Shown one piece after another: positions 1 to 5,708 of a stretch of 6,265 bases of DNA. Position numbers and translations under genes: made by a program. Source of the DNA: Nitrosarchaeum sp. (lineage in GTDB: Archaea; Thermoproteota; Nitrososphaeria; Nitrososphaerales; Nitrosopumilaceae); NCBI GenBank assembly GCA_013140415.1, contig JABFSW010000209.1, forward strand, positions 1-6,265. The letters run 5' to 3'. How positions within the stretch are numbered: the first letter of the stretch is position 1; every line of letters starts with the position of its first letter. The notes beneath the pieces are model-generated. The model was not told where the DNA came from and did not search any database. It was given only the letters and a program-made list of their open reading frames with translations.

Positions 1-581
1 GATTATTCAATATTCAAGTAGGTCAACAAATTGGTGTAAGAGGCCCATATGGAAACTCTTTTGATTTAAAACAAGGAAAACTTTTGCTTGTAGGTGGCGG
101 CACTGGTCTTGTCCCAATGATGAGATTGTTGACTTTTGTTAAACCTAGTGATGATGTTACTATTCTAATCGGTGCAAAATCAAAAAATGAAGTTTTCTTT
201 GAAGGTTTGGCAAACGCCCTATTGAAAAATAATCCACATCGTGTAATTGTTACCACTGACGATGGAACTTATGGTGAAAAGGGATTTGTTACAAACATGG
301 TTGAAAAACTAGTTAATGAAAATCGCTTTGATGGAGTGTATACCTGTGGTCCTGAAATAATGATGTACAAAACTGTACAACTAGCACATTCTAAAGGATT
401 GTTTGTTCAAGCCAGTCTTGAACGCATGATGAAGTGTGGTGTTGGAATATGTGGAAGCTGTTGTGTAGGTGAAGACTTGGTTTGCAAAGACGGTACTATA
501 TTTGACGGTGATCATTTACTATCAAACAAAGAATTTGGTCATTTTCATAGAAATAAGGCTGGAATTTTAGAAAATTATTAG
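1..581 (+). CDS. pyrK: Dihydroorotate dehydrogenase electron-transfer subunit, PyrK type (5' end missing)
   Basis: This is the C-terminal part of an iron-sulfur flavoprotein that passes electrons from dihydroorotate dehydrogenase to NAD+, in cytoplasmic de novo pyrimidine synthesis. The frame is open from base 3, so the gene begins upstream of the window; the TTG at 84 lies inside the conserved LLLVGGGTGL nucleotide-binding segment and is not a real start. Visible in order: GVRGPYG (end of the FAD domain), the glycine-rich VGGGTGLVP of the NAD-binding domain, the YTCGPEIMM segment typical of ferredoxin-reductase folds, and a terminal [2Fe-2S] motif C-x4-C-x2-C-x7-C with Cys codons at 435, 450, 459 and 483 (an extra Cys at 462), followed by KDGTIFDGDHL. 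The CGVGICGSC string is characteristic of PyrK. Related reductase subunits, such as sulfhydrogenase gamma, share the fold, but the Cys motif and ending favour PyrK. The catalytic subunit PyrD is not in the window. Confidence 0.88.
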   Translation, partial: LFNIQVGQQIGVRGPYGNSFDLKQGKLLLVGGGTGLVPMMRLLTFVKPSDDVTILIGAKSKNEVFFEGLANALLKNNPHRVIVTTDDGTYGEKGFVTNMVEKLVNENRFDGVYTCGPEIMMYKTVQLAHSKGLFVQASLERMMKCGVGICGSCCVGEDLVCKDGTIFDGDHLLSNKEFGHFHRNKAGILENY

Positions 582-596
582 GTTTGACCAGCAAGG

Positions 597-607
597 TTTA
601 AAATAAA
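597..607 (+). promoter_or_regulatory. Putative TATA box of the radical SAM gene
   Basis: The string TTTAAAATAAA lies in the 51-bp gap after pyrK. Its centre is about 31 bp before the ATG at 633, so the transcript would start around 624-628 with a leader of a few bases. This matches the spacing of the other promoter candidates in the window. It is inferred from position and composition only. Confidence 0.45.
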
Positions 608-632
608 TCATGAAATTATTGCGTTGAAGAGT

Positions 633-2357
633 ATGGGTAATCCGAAAATTGTTTTAACCGCTGATCGTACTTTGATGTCTCCGTATCGTGGTTTGTCATT
701 AGCTACATTTTTTGGATGTGCACCTGCAGTTGATCCTAATCGTGATAAAAACAGCTTTTTGTATAAAATTCTAGGAAATCAAGTAACTCCAAAGATTCTA
801 TTTGATTTTATTTGCAATTACATTCCTCATACTAATGGTGTGGCAAACTATGCTCCATATGGACTACGAAAAGTAGAGGCAGGTTTACTCCGAGATGGCT
901 TTAAACGCGAAGATGTAGTTGTTGCACACCCAGATCATATTGAACAATTTATTGGTCCTGATACTCAAGTTATTGGCACATATGAGATGGATCCATTGGG
1001 AATGGGACCTGTTACAATGACTTTCACTTATGGTAGAAAACAAACCTCATATGATGAATTTTACAATACAGAACTACACTACAGAATAAAGGCTGCAAAA
1101 CTAAAAACAGGTAGTAAGGCCAAAGTCATTTCTGGTGCTTCTGGAACTTGGCAGTACAATTATGATCCAGAAAAAATTGAAGAACTTGGTATCTATGCTA
1201 TATTGGAAGGAGAGCTTGGAGGAATTGCACCTGAAATTGATGGACATGCTGGTAGATTCTTTAATTATTTAATTAATGGTGACTTTGAAAACATGGATCC
1301 GTTTAGAAAACGTAGTGACTTTAAAGTAAACATAAAAGAATTTGAAAGAAACGGAAAAAAAATCCATGGAAGATTTGTAAATTTTTGGGATAGACCAGAT
1401 CTAGATGAAATTCCAGAAATCGTAGAACCAAGTATGCATGGAATGGTTGAAGTGATGCGTGGTTGTGGAAGAGGTTGTAAATTTTGTGACGTTACATTAA
1501 GATCACTAAGATACTATTCTCCAGAAAAAGTCAAACGTGAAATTGAAGTTAACATCAAAAAAGGAGGTGCAAAATCTGCTTGGATACACAGTGACGATAT
1601 TTTTGTTTACGGTATGGATCCTAGAACTGCTAAAGGAATGGAGCCAAACCGAGAAGCTCTTGAAGAATTATTCACTGCTATCATGTCTACTGGTGTGGGA
1701 CACACAAATCCAACACATGGTACTCTGGCAGGTGCAATAGCTGATGAGAAACTCATTCCAAACCTTTCAAAAATTATAAAATCCAGTCCTGATAATATGA
1801 TTGGAATTCAAGCTGGTTTTGAAACTGGAAGTTTGAGATTAATTGGAAAATATGCCGATAGAAAACTTGCTCCATACTCTCCAAGTGAATGGCATTGGGT
1901 AGTAAAAGAAGGTGTCAAAACTTTGAATGAGGATTATTGGATTCCTGCATTTACTTTGATTATGGGTCTTGATAATGATGAACAACCAGAAGATTCTTGG
2001 GACACAATTCGTCTAATTACTGAATTAGAACATGAGCAACCAGATTCAATGTTTACTGCAACAGCACTTACCTTTGTTCCAATTGGGTTATTGGAAAAAT
2101 CTGATTTCTTTAACATTGGAAATGAAATGACTCCTGCACAACTAGGTGTGCTCTATAAAACTTGGCAGCATAACTTCAAGTATGGAATTCAAAAATTCAT
2201 GACCAAGACAGGTGCAAAAGGACCACAGAGATATTTCTTTAACGCAATTGCAAGATCTTTGGGTGGTATTCCTCTAGGTGCAATGGAACGATATGCACGT
2301 CATAAGAGTAAAGAACACGAAAAAGTTATTGAAACTATAAAGATAAAATACTGGTAA
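633..2357 (+). CDS. Radical SAM protein with cobalamin-binding-like N-terminal region (archaeal family, substrate unknown)
   Basis: This 574-residue enzyme probably performs a SAM-radical reaction on an unidentified substrate. The cluster-binding motif CGRGCKFC (C278, C282, C285; C-x3-C-x2-C) would hold the [4Fe-4S] cluster that cleaves SAM. The core continues through HSDDIFVYG and the GIQAGFE segment (391-397), typical of the radical SAM barrel. The first ~240 residues begin with ADRTLMS (10-16) and contain YAPYGLRKVEAGLL and VVVAHPDHIEQF, laid out like the B12-binding Rossmann domain of class B radical SAM proteins but without a clear DxHxxG cobalamin ligand motif. The C-terminal ~170 residues are family-specific. 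I recall related ADRTLMS proteins across archaea without a firm function. Archaeal lipid enzymes such as the GDGT ring synthases GrsA/GrsB also belong to B12-type radical SAM proteins, but nothing here proves that role. Start: ATG 633 is preferred because it fits the TATA spacing; TTG 624 would add three residues (MKS). Confidence 0.82.
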   Translation: MGNPKIVLTADRTLMSPYRGLSLATFFGCAPAVDPNRDKNSFLYKILGNQVTPKILFDFICNYIPHTNGVANYAPYGLRKVEAGLLRDGFKREDVVVAHPDHIEQFIGPDTQVIGTYEMDPLGMGPVTMTFTYGRKQTSYDEFYNTELHYRIKAAKLKTGSKAKVISGASGTWQYNYDPEKIEELGIYAILEGELGGIAPEIDGHAGRFFNYLINGDFENMDPFRKRSDFKVNIKEFERNGKKIHGRFVNFWDRPDLDEIPEIVEPSMHGMVEVMRGCGRGCKFCDVTLRSLRYYSPEKVKREIEVNIKKGGAKSAWIHSDDIFVYGMDPRTAKGMEPNREALEELFTAIMSTGVGHTNPTHGTLAGAIADEKLIPNLSKIIKSSPDNMIGIQAGFETGSLRLIGKYADRKLAPYSPSEWHWVVKEGVKTLNEDYWIPAFTLIMGLDNDEQPEDSWDTIRLITELEHEQPDSMFTATALTFVPIGLLEKSDFFNIGNEMTPAQLGVLYKTWQHNFKYGIQKFMTKTGAKGPQRYFFNAIARSLGGIPLGAMERYARHKSKEHEKVIETIKIKYW

Positions 2358-2369
2358 TCATACAAATAC

Positions 2370-2378
2370 ATAAATTTA
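2370..2378 (+). promoter_or_regulatory. Putative TATA box of the S30e gene
   Basis: ATAAATTTA is centred 25 bp before the ATG at 2399, so transcription would start at or next to the start codon and give a leaderless mRNA. No Shine-Dalgarno-like sequence precedes the ATG, which agrees. It suggests S30e is transcribed apart from the radical SAM gene, although the gap is only 41 bp. Confidence 0.55.
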
Positions 2379-2398
2379 CTATTTTGTCTTCCTAAATT

Positions 2399-2581
2399 AT
2401 GGCAACTCACGGTTCACTTACCAAAGCAGGTAAAGTAAGAGGACAGACTCCAAAAGTTGAAGGAAGAAAAATAGTTGGTACAAATTCTAGTCTTAGAAAT
2501 AAAAGTAACTTCAAAAAGCGATTTGCCTTGGGAAGATTTCCGGGACAAAATAAACCTGGACAACGAAGAAAGAGACGTTAG
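2399..2581 (+). CDS. rps30e: Small ribosomal subunit protein S30e (eS30)
   Basis: This is a 60-residue, strongly basic protein of the small ribosomal subunit, found in archaea and eukaryotes but not bacteria. The N-terminal HGSLTKAGKVRGQTPKVE is the family signature, and the C-terminus ends in the basic run GQRRKRR expected of an rRNA-binding tail. In eukaryotes S30e is made as a fusion to a ubiquitin-like domain; here the protein begins directly at the ribosomal part, as in other archaea. The ATG at 2399 is chosen because it starts exactly at the conserved N-terminus and lies 25 bp after a TATA-like box. The gene sits between the radical SAM gene and radA and probably has its own promoter and terminator. 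Confidence 0.95.
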   Translation: MATHGSLTKAGKVRGQTPKVEGRKIVGTNSSLRNKSNFKKRFALGRFPGQNKPGQRRKRR

Positions 2582-2584
2582 CTC

Positions 2585-2604
2585 AAAACTGTTACAAGTT
2601 TTTT
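2585..2604 (+). terminator. Possible hairpin/T-run terminator after S30e
   Basis: AAAACT (2585-2590) can pair with AGTTTT (2597-2602) around the loop GTTACA, and a run of six T covers 2599-2604. The stem is short and AT-rich, hence weak, but archaeal RNA polymerase stops well on T-runs alone. Its place, four bases after the S30e stop and well before the radA TATA box, is what a terminator would need. Confidence 0.4.
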
Positions 2605-2652
2605 ACAGGTATTTTATCCATCACAGATTTGACAGAACCGAAAAACCATAAC

Positions 2653-2661
2653 ATTATAAAG
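2653..2661 (+). promoter_or_regulatory. Putative TATA box of radA
   Basis: ATTATAAAG is centred 27 bp before the radA ATG at 2684. This spacing predicts a transcription start at the start codon and a leaderless radA mRNA. No ribosome-binding sequence lies before the ATG, in agreement. Confidence 0.6.
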
Positions 2662-2689
2662 TACTAGTACCGTACCATACAGTATGGTA
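2661..2689 (+). promoter_or_regulatory. Dyad cluster between the radA TATA box and start codon, possible operator
   Basis: Three adjoining inverted repeats are present. GTACTAGTAC (2661-2670) is a perfect 10-bp palindrome. GTAC-C-GTAC (2667-2675) is a dyad with a one-base centre. TACCATACAGTATGGTA (2673-2689) has perfect 8-bp arms around a single A and covers the radA ATG at 2684-2686. The element ACCATA also occurs upstream of the TATA box (2645-2650) in direct orientation. If the mRNA is leaderless only half of the last dyad is transcribed, so a DNA-level binding site is more likely than an RNA hairpin. The regulator is unknown. Confidence 0.45.
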
Positions 2690-3799
2690 GAAGATTTAAG
2701 ATTAGATAGTTTGGAGGGCGTAGGTCCTGTAACTACTAGAAAATTATCCGATGCAGGAGTACACAATGTTATGGATCTTATCGTAAGAGGTCCTGTGGAA
2801 ATTGCAGAAATAACTGGAATGGAAAAAGACACTGCAGAAAAAATTGTCAATAAAGCAAGACAACATCTAGTTGAAACTGGATTACTTTCCAGAGATTTTG
2901 TTAAAGCAACAGAGGTCTACAAGCGCAGACAAGATATTGGTAAAATTACAACTGGTACTAATTGCCTTGACACGCTATTTGATGGTGGTATTGAAACACA
3001 GGCTCTCACTGAAGTTTATGGCGAATTTGGTTCAGGTAAAACCCAATTTGCACATACACTATCTGTAATGGTTCAAAAACCAAAAACAGAAGGTGGGTTA
3101 GATGGAGGTGTTTTGTATATTGACACAGAAAATACTTTCAGACCAGAAAGAATTGTATCTATTGCACAGGCACACGAGATGGATCCAGAAAAAGTTCTTG
3201 ATAGAATAATTGTAGCACGTGCATACAACAGTGCACATCAAACATTAATTCTTGAGGAAGCAGGTCCTGTGATTGAAGAAAACAACATCAAACTAATTGT
3301 TGTAGATTCTGCAGTTGGATTGTTCCGTGCTGAGTATCTTGGTCGAGGAACATTATCAAACAGACAACAAAAACTCAATCACTTTGTTCACATGTTATCT
3401 AGAATTGCAGAGACTTACAACTGTGCTGCAATTGCAACAAATCAAGTCATGGCATCTCCTGATGTTTTCTTTGGTGATCCAACTCGTCCAATAGGTGGAA
3501 ACGTAGTTGCACATACTTCTACGTACAGAATCTACTTTAAGAAATCAGGTAAGAAACGAATCGCACGAATGGTAGACAGTCCTCATCATCCAGAAGAAGA
3601 GGTAATCTTTGCTCTAGGTGAAGCAGGAGTGATGGACCTAGAAGATGCAGAAAAAAAGACCACTAAAAAGACAACAAAAAAAGTGACTAAAAAAGAAAAG
3701 GAATCTGAGCCAGAAACTGTAGTTGAATCTGCTGAACTAGAGACAGTTCAAGCCACAGAAGATACTGATTCTGACGATTTAGAGTCATTAGAAGAGTAG
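2684..3799 (+). CDS. radA: DNA repair and recombination protein RadA, with long charged C-terminal tail
   Basis: RadA is the archaeal RecA/Rad51 recombinase: it forms ATP-dependent filaments on single-stranded DNA and drives strand exchange in homologous recombination and repair. Visible in order: an N-terminal helix-hairpin-helix DNA-binding domain (about 10-60, LEGVGPVTTRKLSDAG and ITGMEKDTAEKI); the inter-subunit polymerisation motif F-x-x-A as FVKA (72-75); Walker A GEFGSGKT (113-120); Walker B LIVVDS with D208; the ATNQV segment around N253; and the core end near IGGNVVAHTSTYRIYFKKSG and FALGEAGVMDLED. The protein has 371 residues, longer than the usual archaeal RadA of roughly 320-350. 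The surplus is a tail from about 324: a K/T-rich repeat KKTTKKTTKKVTKK, then an acidic Glu/Asp/Ser/Thr-rich stretch ending in DLESLEE. The ATG at 2684 fits both the domain start and the TATA spacing. The gene appears monocistronic, closed by a hairpin/T-run over its stop codon. Confidence 0.96.
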   Translation: MVEDLRLDSLEGVGPVTTRKLSDAGVHNVMDLIVRGPVEIAEITGMEKDTAEKIVNKARQHLVETGLLSRDFVKATEVYKRRQDIGKITTGTNCLDTLFDGGIETQALTEVYGEFGSGKTQFAHTLSVMVQKPKTEGGLDGGVLYIDTENTFRPERIVSIAQAHEMDPEKVLDRIIVARAYNSAHQTLILEEAGPVIEENNIKLIVVDSAVGLFRAEYLGRGTLSNRQQKLNHFVHMLSRIAETYNCAAIATNQVMASPDVFFGDPTRPIGGNVVAHTSTYRIYFKKSGKKRIARMVDSPHHPEEEVIFALGEAGVMDLEDAEKKTTKKTTKKVTKKEKESEPETVVESAELETVQATEDTDSDDLESLEE

Positions 3800-3821
3800 C
3801 TCTTCTTTTTTCTTTATTTTT
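3790..3821 (+). terminator. Hairpin plus T-rich terminator overlapping the radA stop
   Basis: AGAAGAGTAGCTCTTCT (3790-3806) is a perfect 7-bp inverted repeat whose three-base loop is the radA stop codon TAG. It is followed directly by a T-rich run (3806-3821, broken by one C and one A). This looks like a bacterial intrinsic terminator; in archaea the T-run is the main signal. T-rich sequence continues to about 3854. Confidence 0.65.
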
Positions 3822-3886
3822 ATTATCTAAATCTTAATTTTGTTATTTTATTTTGGATTCAGAATTATTACAATTTGAGAACTGGT

Positions 3887-3905
3887 TAAATTATAATATT
3901 ATAAC
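3887..3905 (+). promoter_or_regulatory. Putative TATA region of rlmN
   Basis: The AT-only stretch TTAAATTATAATATTATAAC contains overlapping TATA-like boxes centred at about 3893 and 3901. With 25-27 bp spacing they place the transcription start between about 3918 and 3928, which gives rlmN a leader of roughly 20-30 bases, unlike the leaderless starts of its neighbours. The rest of the 148-bp gap after radA is the T-rich terminator region and shows no further gene. Confidence 0.45.
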
Positions 3906-3924
3906 AGTACGATAATTATTGAAT

Positions 3925-3951
3925 ATGAGAGATATAGTGAAAATACAATGA
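3925..3951 (+). CDS. Possible 8-codon leader ORF overlapping the rlmN start
   Basis: ATG at 3925 opens a small frame encoding MRDIVKIQ, and its TGA stop (3949-3951) overlaps the rlmN ATG (3948-3950) as ATGA. The ATG lies about 24 bp after the nearer TATA candidate, so it could itself be the leaderless start of the mRNA, with ribosomes re-initiating at rlmN. An ORF this short can arise by chance in AT-rich DNA, and the peptide resembles nothing I recognise. Confidence 0.25.
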   Translation: MRDIVKIQ

Positions 3952-5003
3952 CTGATCTTTACCGTTTGTTACCTGAAGAGATGGAAAAGATGGTAACTGA
4001 CATGAATCAGCCAAGATATAGAGCAGACCAAATATTGTACCCGTTGTATTACAAATTCCCAAAAAATATCTCTGATCTAAAACAGCTACCAATTGCAATG
4101 AGAGACAAACTGATTGCCGATGGATACACGATTGGTTCTGCAATCGAAGTTCATCGTGTTGTAAGTGAGGATGGAGACACAACAAAGTTGCTTCTCAATC
4201 TTGCTGATGGAACTCCTGTTGAAACAGTTTTGATACAATATCCATCATCAAAAATTGGAGGTCATCCTAGATCTACTATCTGCGTTTCAACTCAGGTTGG
4301 TTGTGCAATGGGATGCATCTTTTGTGCCACTGGACAGATGGGCTTTGAGAGAAACCTAAAGGCAGAAGAAATTGTTGCTCAGGTGATTCACTTTGCTAAT
4401 CTACTTGCACAAAGAGGCCAGCATATAACAAACTTGGTCTTTATGGGAATGGGTGAGCCGCTTGCAAACTATGATGAGACAATACGTGCAGTTCGATTAC
4501 TAACCCATCCAAGAGGTTTTGGAATTGGACAGAGAAACATCACAATCTCTACAATCGGAATAGTATCTGGCATTGATAGATTAGCAGAAGAAGATCTTCA
4601 AATTGGATTGGCAATATCGTTGCATGCACCAAATGATGTGTTGCGCAAAAAATTGGTTCCGACTGCAGGACCTCATTCAGTAGAAGAATTAATTACAGCT
4701 GGAAAACGTTATTTCAAGAGAACTGGACGACGTGTTACATTTGAATATGCTCTAATTGAAGGTGTTAATGACTCTCCAGAAATTGCAAAAGAGCTAGCTT
4801 TGCTCTTAGATGGTAATGGTTCTCATGTTAACCTAATTCCAATAAATCCAACAGCGGGTAACTTTCAACGTCCATCTCGACGAAATGTTCTTGAATTTGA
4901 AAGAATATTGTACAATGCAGGTGTGAACTGCACAGTACGTGTGGAAAAAGGATCGGAAATCTCAGCTGCATGCGGACAACTCAGAACCGATATTCTTGGT
5001 TAA
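3948..5003 (+). CDS. rlmN: RlmN/Cfr-family radical SAM RNA (adenine-C2) methyltransferase, bacterial type
   Basis: In bacteria RlmN methylates C2 of A2503 in 23S rRNA, and of A37 in some tRNAs, using two SAM molecules and a methyl-cysteine intermediate. This 351-residue protein carries the complete machinery: STQVGCAMGCIFC holds the cluster motif C-x3-C-x2-C (C119, C123, C126), C112 in TICVSTQ matches the conserved Cys seven residues earlier, and C342 in SAACGQL matches the methyl-carrying Cys near the C-terminus. Other family segments include LVFMGMGEPLANYD, TISTIGIVSGI, LAISLHAPND and LIPINPTAGNFQRPS. The N-terminal ~100 residues form the usual accessory RNA-recognition region (PRYRADQI). 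The length fits bacterial RlmN. Its C2 versus C8 (Cfr) specificity cannot be read directly, but the ordinary length and housekeeping setting favour RlmN. ATG 3948 is the first start in frame; AGTGA at 3936-3940 may be a weak ribosome-binding site. An RlmN is unusual in archaea and suggests old transfer from bacteria. Confidence 0.9.
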   Translation: MTDLYRLLPEEMEKMVTDMNQPRYRADQILYPLYYKFPKNISDLKQLPIAMRDKLIADGYTIGSAIEVHRVVSEDGDTTKLLLNLADGTPVETVLIQYPSSKIGGHPRSTICVSTQVGCAMGCIFCATGQMGFERNLKAEEIVAQVIHFANLLAQRGQHITNLVFMGMGEPLANYDETIRAVRLLTHPRGFGIGQRNITISTIGIVSGIDRLAEEDLQIGLAISLHAPNDVLRKKLVPTAGPHSVEELITAGKRYFKRTGRRVTFEYALIEGVNDSPEIAKELALLLDGNGSHVNLIPINPTAGNFQRPSRRNVLEFERILYNAGVNCTVRVEKGSEISAACGQLRTDILG

Positions 5004-5025
5004 TTATACATCTCTAGTCGTAAGT

Positions 5026-5035
5026 GTTAAAATAG
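5026..5035 (+). promoter_or_regulatory. Putative TATA box of the L21e-rpoF-DUF655 operon
   Basis: GTTAAAATAG is centred about 29 bp before the L21e ATG at 5060, placing the transcription start at or within a few bases of the start codon. No terminator-like hairpin is seen between the rlmN stop and this box, so some read-through from rlmN is possible. Confidence 0.5.
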
Positions 5036-5059
5036 GGTCATTAGGAAATCTACTCAGAT

Positions 5060-5359
5060 ATGGCAACTAAGAAATCACATGGTCGTTCACATGGATTTAA
5101 GCACAAAGCAAGAGCTGTAATGACTAAAACTGCTCCTAGAGGTGTATCTTTCCTACTACGAGAATATCATGAAGGTGAACAAGCCCTTGTCATTATCGAT
5201 CCTAGACAGCACAAAGGATTACCACATAGACGCTATCATGGAAAAGTAGGTAGAATAATAAATGTTGGTAGACGTGCTATTACTCTTGATGTAAAACTAG
5301 GAGATAAAACAAAAACCTTAATCACTAGATTAGATCATATCAAACCATTCGGTGTATAA
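5060..5359 (+). CDS. rpl21e: Large ribosomal subunit protein L21e (eL21)
   Basis: This 99-residue basic protein of the large ribosomal subunit is specific to archaea and eukaryotes. The N-terminal tail KSHGRSHGFKHKARAVMTK is the family signature and is rich in His, Lys and Arg for rRNA contact. The middle, including IIDPRQHKGLPHRRYHGKVGRI, forms the SH3-like barrel, and the protein ends in RLDHIKPFGV. Full length is about 95-100 residues in archaea, so it is complete. It heads a conserved archaeal cluster with rpoF two bases downstream, then a DUF655 gene, coupling ribosome and RNA polymerase subunit expression. The ATG at 5060 follows a TATA-like box at leaderless spacing. Confidence 0.97.
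   Translation: MATKKSHGRSHGFKHKARAVMTKTAPRGVSFLLREYHEGEQALVIIDPRQHKGLPHRRYHGKVGRIINVGRRAITLDVKLGDKTKTLITRLDHIKPFGV
5351..5354 (+). promoter_or_regulatory. Shine-Dalgarno-like site of rpoF
   Basis: GGTG lies inside the last codons of L21e, seven bases before the rpoF ATG at 5362, and matches the archaeal GGTG-type ribosome-binding core. With only two bases between the L21e stop and the rpoF start, translational coupling is likely too. Confidence 0.45.
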
Positions 5360-5361
5360 TC

Positions 5362-5688
5362 ATGGAAGAGATAAAAAAGAAACAAAGCATTTCTCTTTCA
5401 GAAGTTAAAGAGATTTTAGGTAAAGTTGATGTTGAAGAAATGGATCAAATTCAGCGTTGGACATATGATTATGTTTCAAAATTTACAAAAATTGATCCTA
5501 AAGATGCTAAAGAAATGAAAAAACAACTAATGAAAGATTGTGAGTTAACAGAAGAAGAAGCTGTTGAAATTGTAAATATTAGACCTACTAGCTTGGCTGA
5601 ACTACGTTCATTTACATTTGGTTGGAAAAAACTTATTCTTGCTGAAACTCTAGAAAAAATGCTAAAAATCATCAAGGGGCATTCTTAA
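5362..5688 (+). CDS. rpoF: DNA-directed RNA polymerase subunit F (Rpb4 homologue)
   Basis: RpoF (Rpo4) pairs with RpoE (Rpo7) to form the stalk of archaeal RNA polymerase, which helps open complexes form and binds the emerging RNA. The 108-residue protein is all-helical in appearance: an N-terminal part (SLSEVKEILGKV) that would contact RpoE, a middle helical region (IQRWTYDYVSKFTKID), and the HRDC-like C-terminal part with the typical LTEEEAVEIVNIRPTSLAELRSF, ending in TLEKMLKIIKGHS. Length and motifs fit archaeal RpoF closely. It lies two bases after L21e and 20 bases before DUF655, in the order seen in many archaea. Its partner RpoE is not in the window. Confidence 0.93.
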   Translation: MEEIKKKQSISLSEVKEILGKVDVEEMDQIQRWTYDYVSKFTKIDPKDAKEMKKQLMKDCELTEEEAVEIVNIRPTSLAELRSFTFGWKKLILAETLEKMLKIIKGHS

Positions 5689-5693
5689 GTTTC

Positions 5694-5699
5694 AAGGAG
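5694..5699 (+). promoter_or_regulatory. Shine-Dalgarno site that decides the DUF655 start
   Basis: AAGGAG, the clearest ribosome-binding sequence in the window, ends nine bases before the TTG at 5709. No ATG or GTG in that frame lies near, so this site supports a TTG start. Confidence 0.65.
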
Positions 5700-5708
5700 A
5701 AATTTATT

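Noticed and set aside
84..581. TTG at 84 as the start of the pyrK gene
   Set aside because: The frame is open to the window start, and the residues before 84 (GVRGPYGNSFDLKQGKL) continue the conserved reductase fold, so the gene is cut by the window edge.
624..632. TTG 624 as the radical SAM gene start
   Set aside because: It would add only three residues; the ATG at 633 is a stronger codon and sits at a reasonable distance from the TATA-like box. It cannot be excluded.
1537..1740. 67-codon + strand ORF inside the radical SAM gene
   Set aside because: It is an out-of-frame shadow of the conserved radical SAM core with no ribosome-binding site or family similarity.
2614..2850. Minus-strand ORF of 78 codons over the radA promoter and 5' end
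   Set aside because: It lies mostly opposite the conserved RadA helix-hairpin-helix coding region, has no recognisable motif or promoter, and is explained by the opposite-strand frame of a real gene.
3800..3947. Small RNA or tRNA gene in the radA-rlmN gap
   Set aside because: The 148 bases are explained by the T-rich terminator and AT-rich promoter; no tRNA-like arms or GC-rich structured segment is visible.
3916..4185. Minus-strand ORF of 89 codons opposite the rlmN start
   Set aside because: It lies opposite the conserved RlmN N-terminal region and its His/Gln/Leu/Cys-rich translation looks like an antisense artefact.
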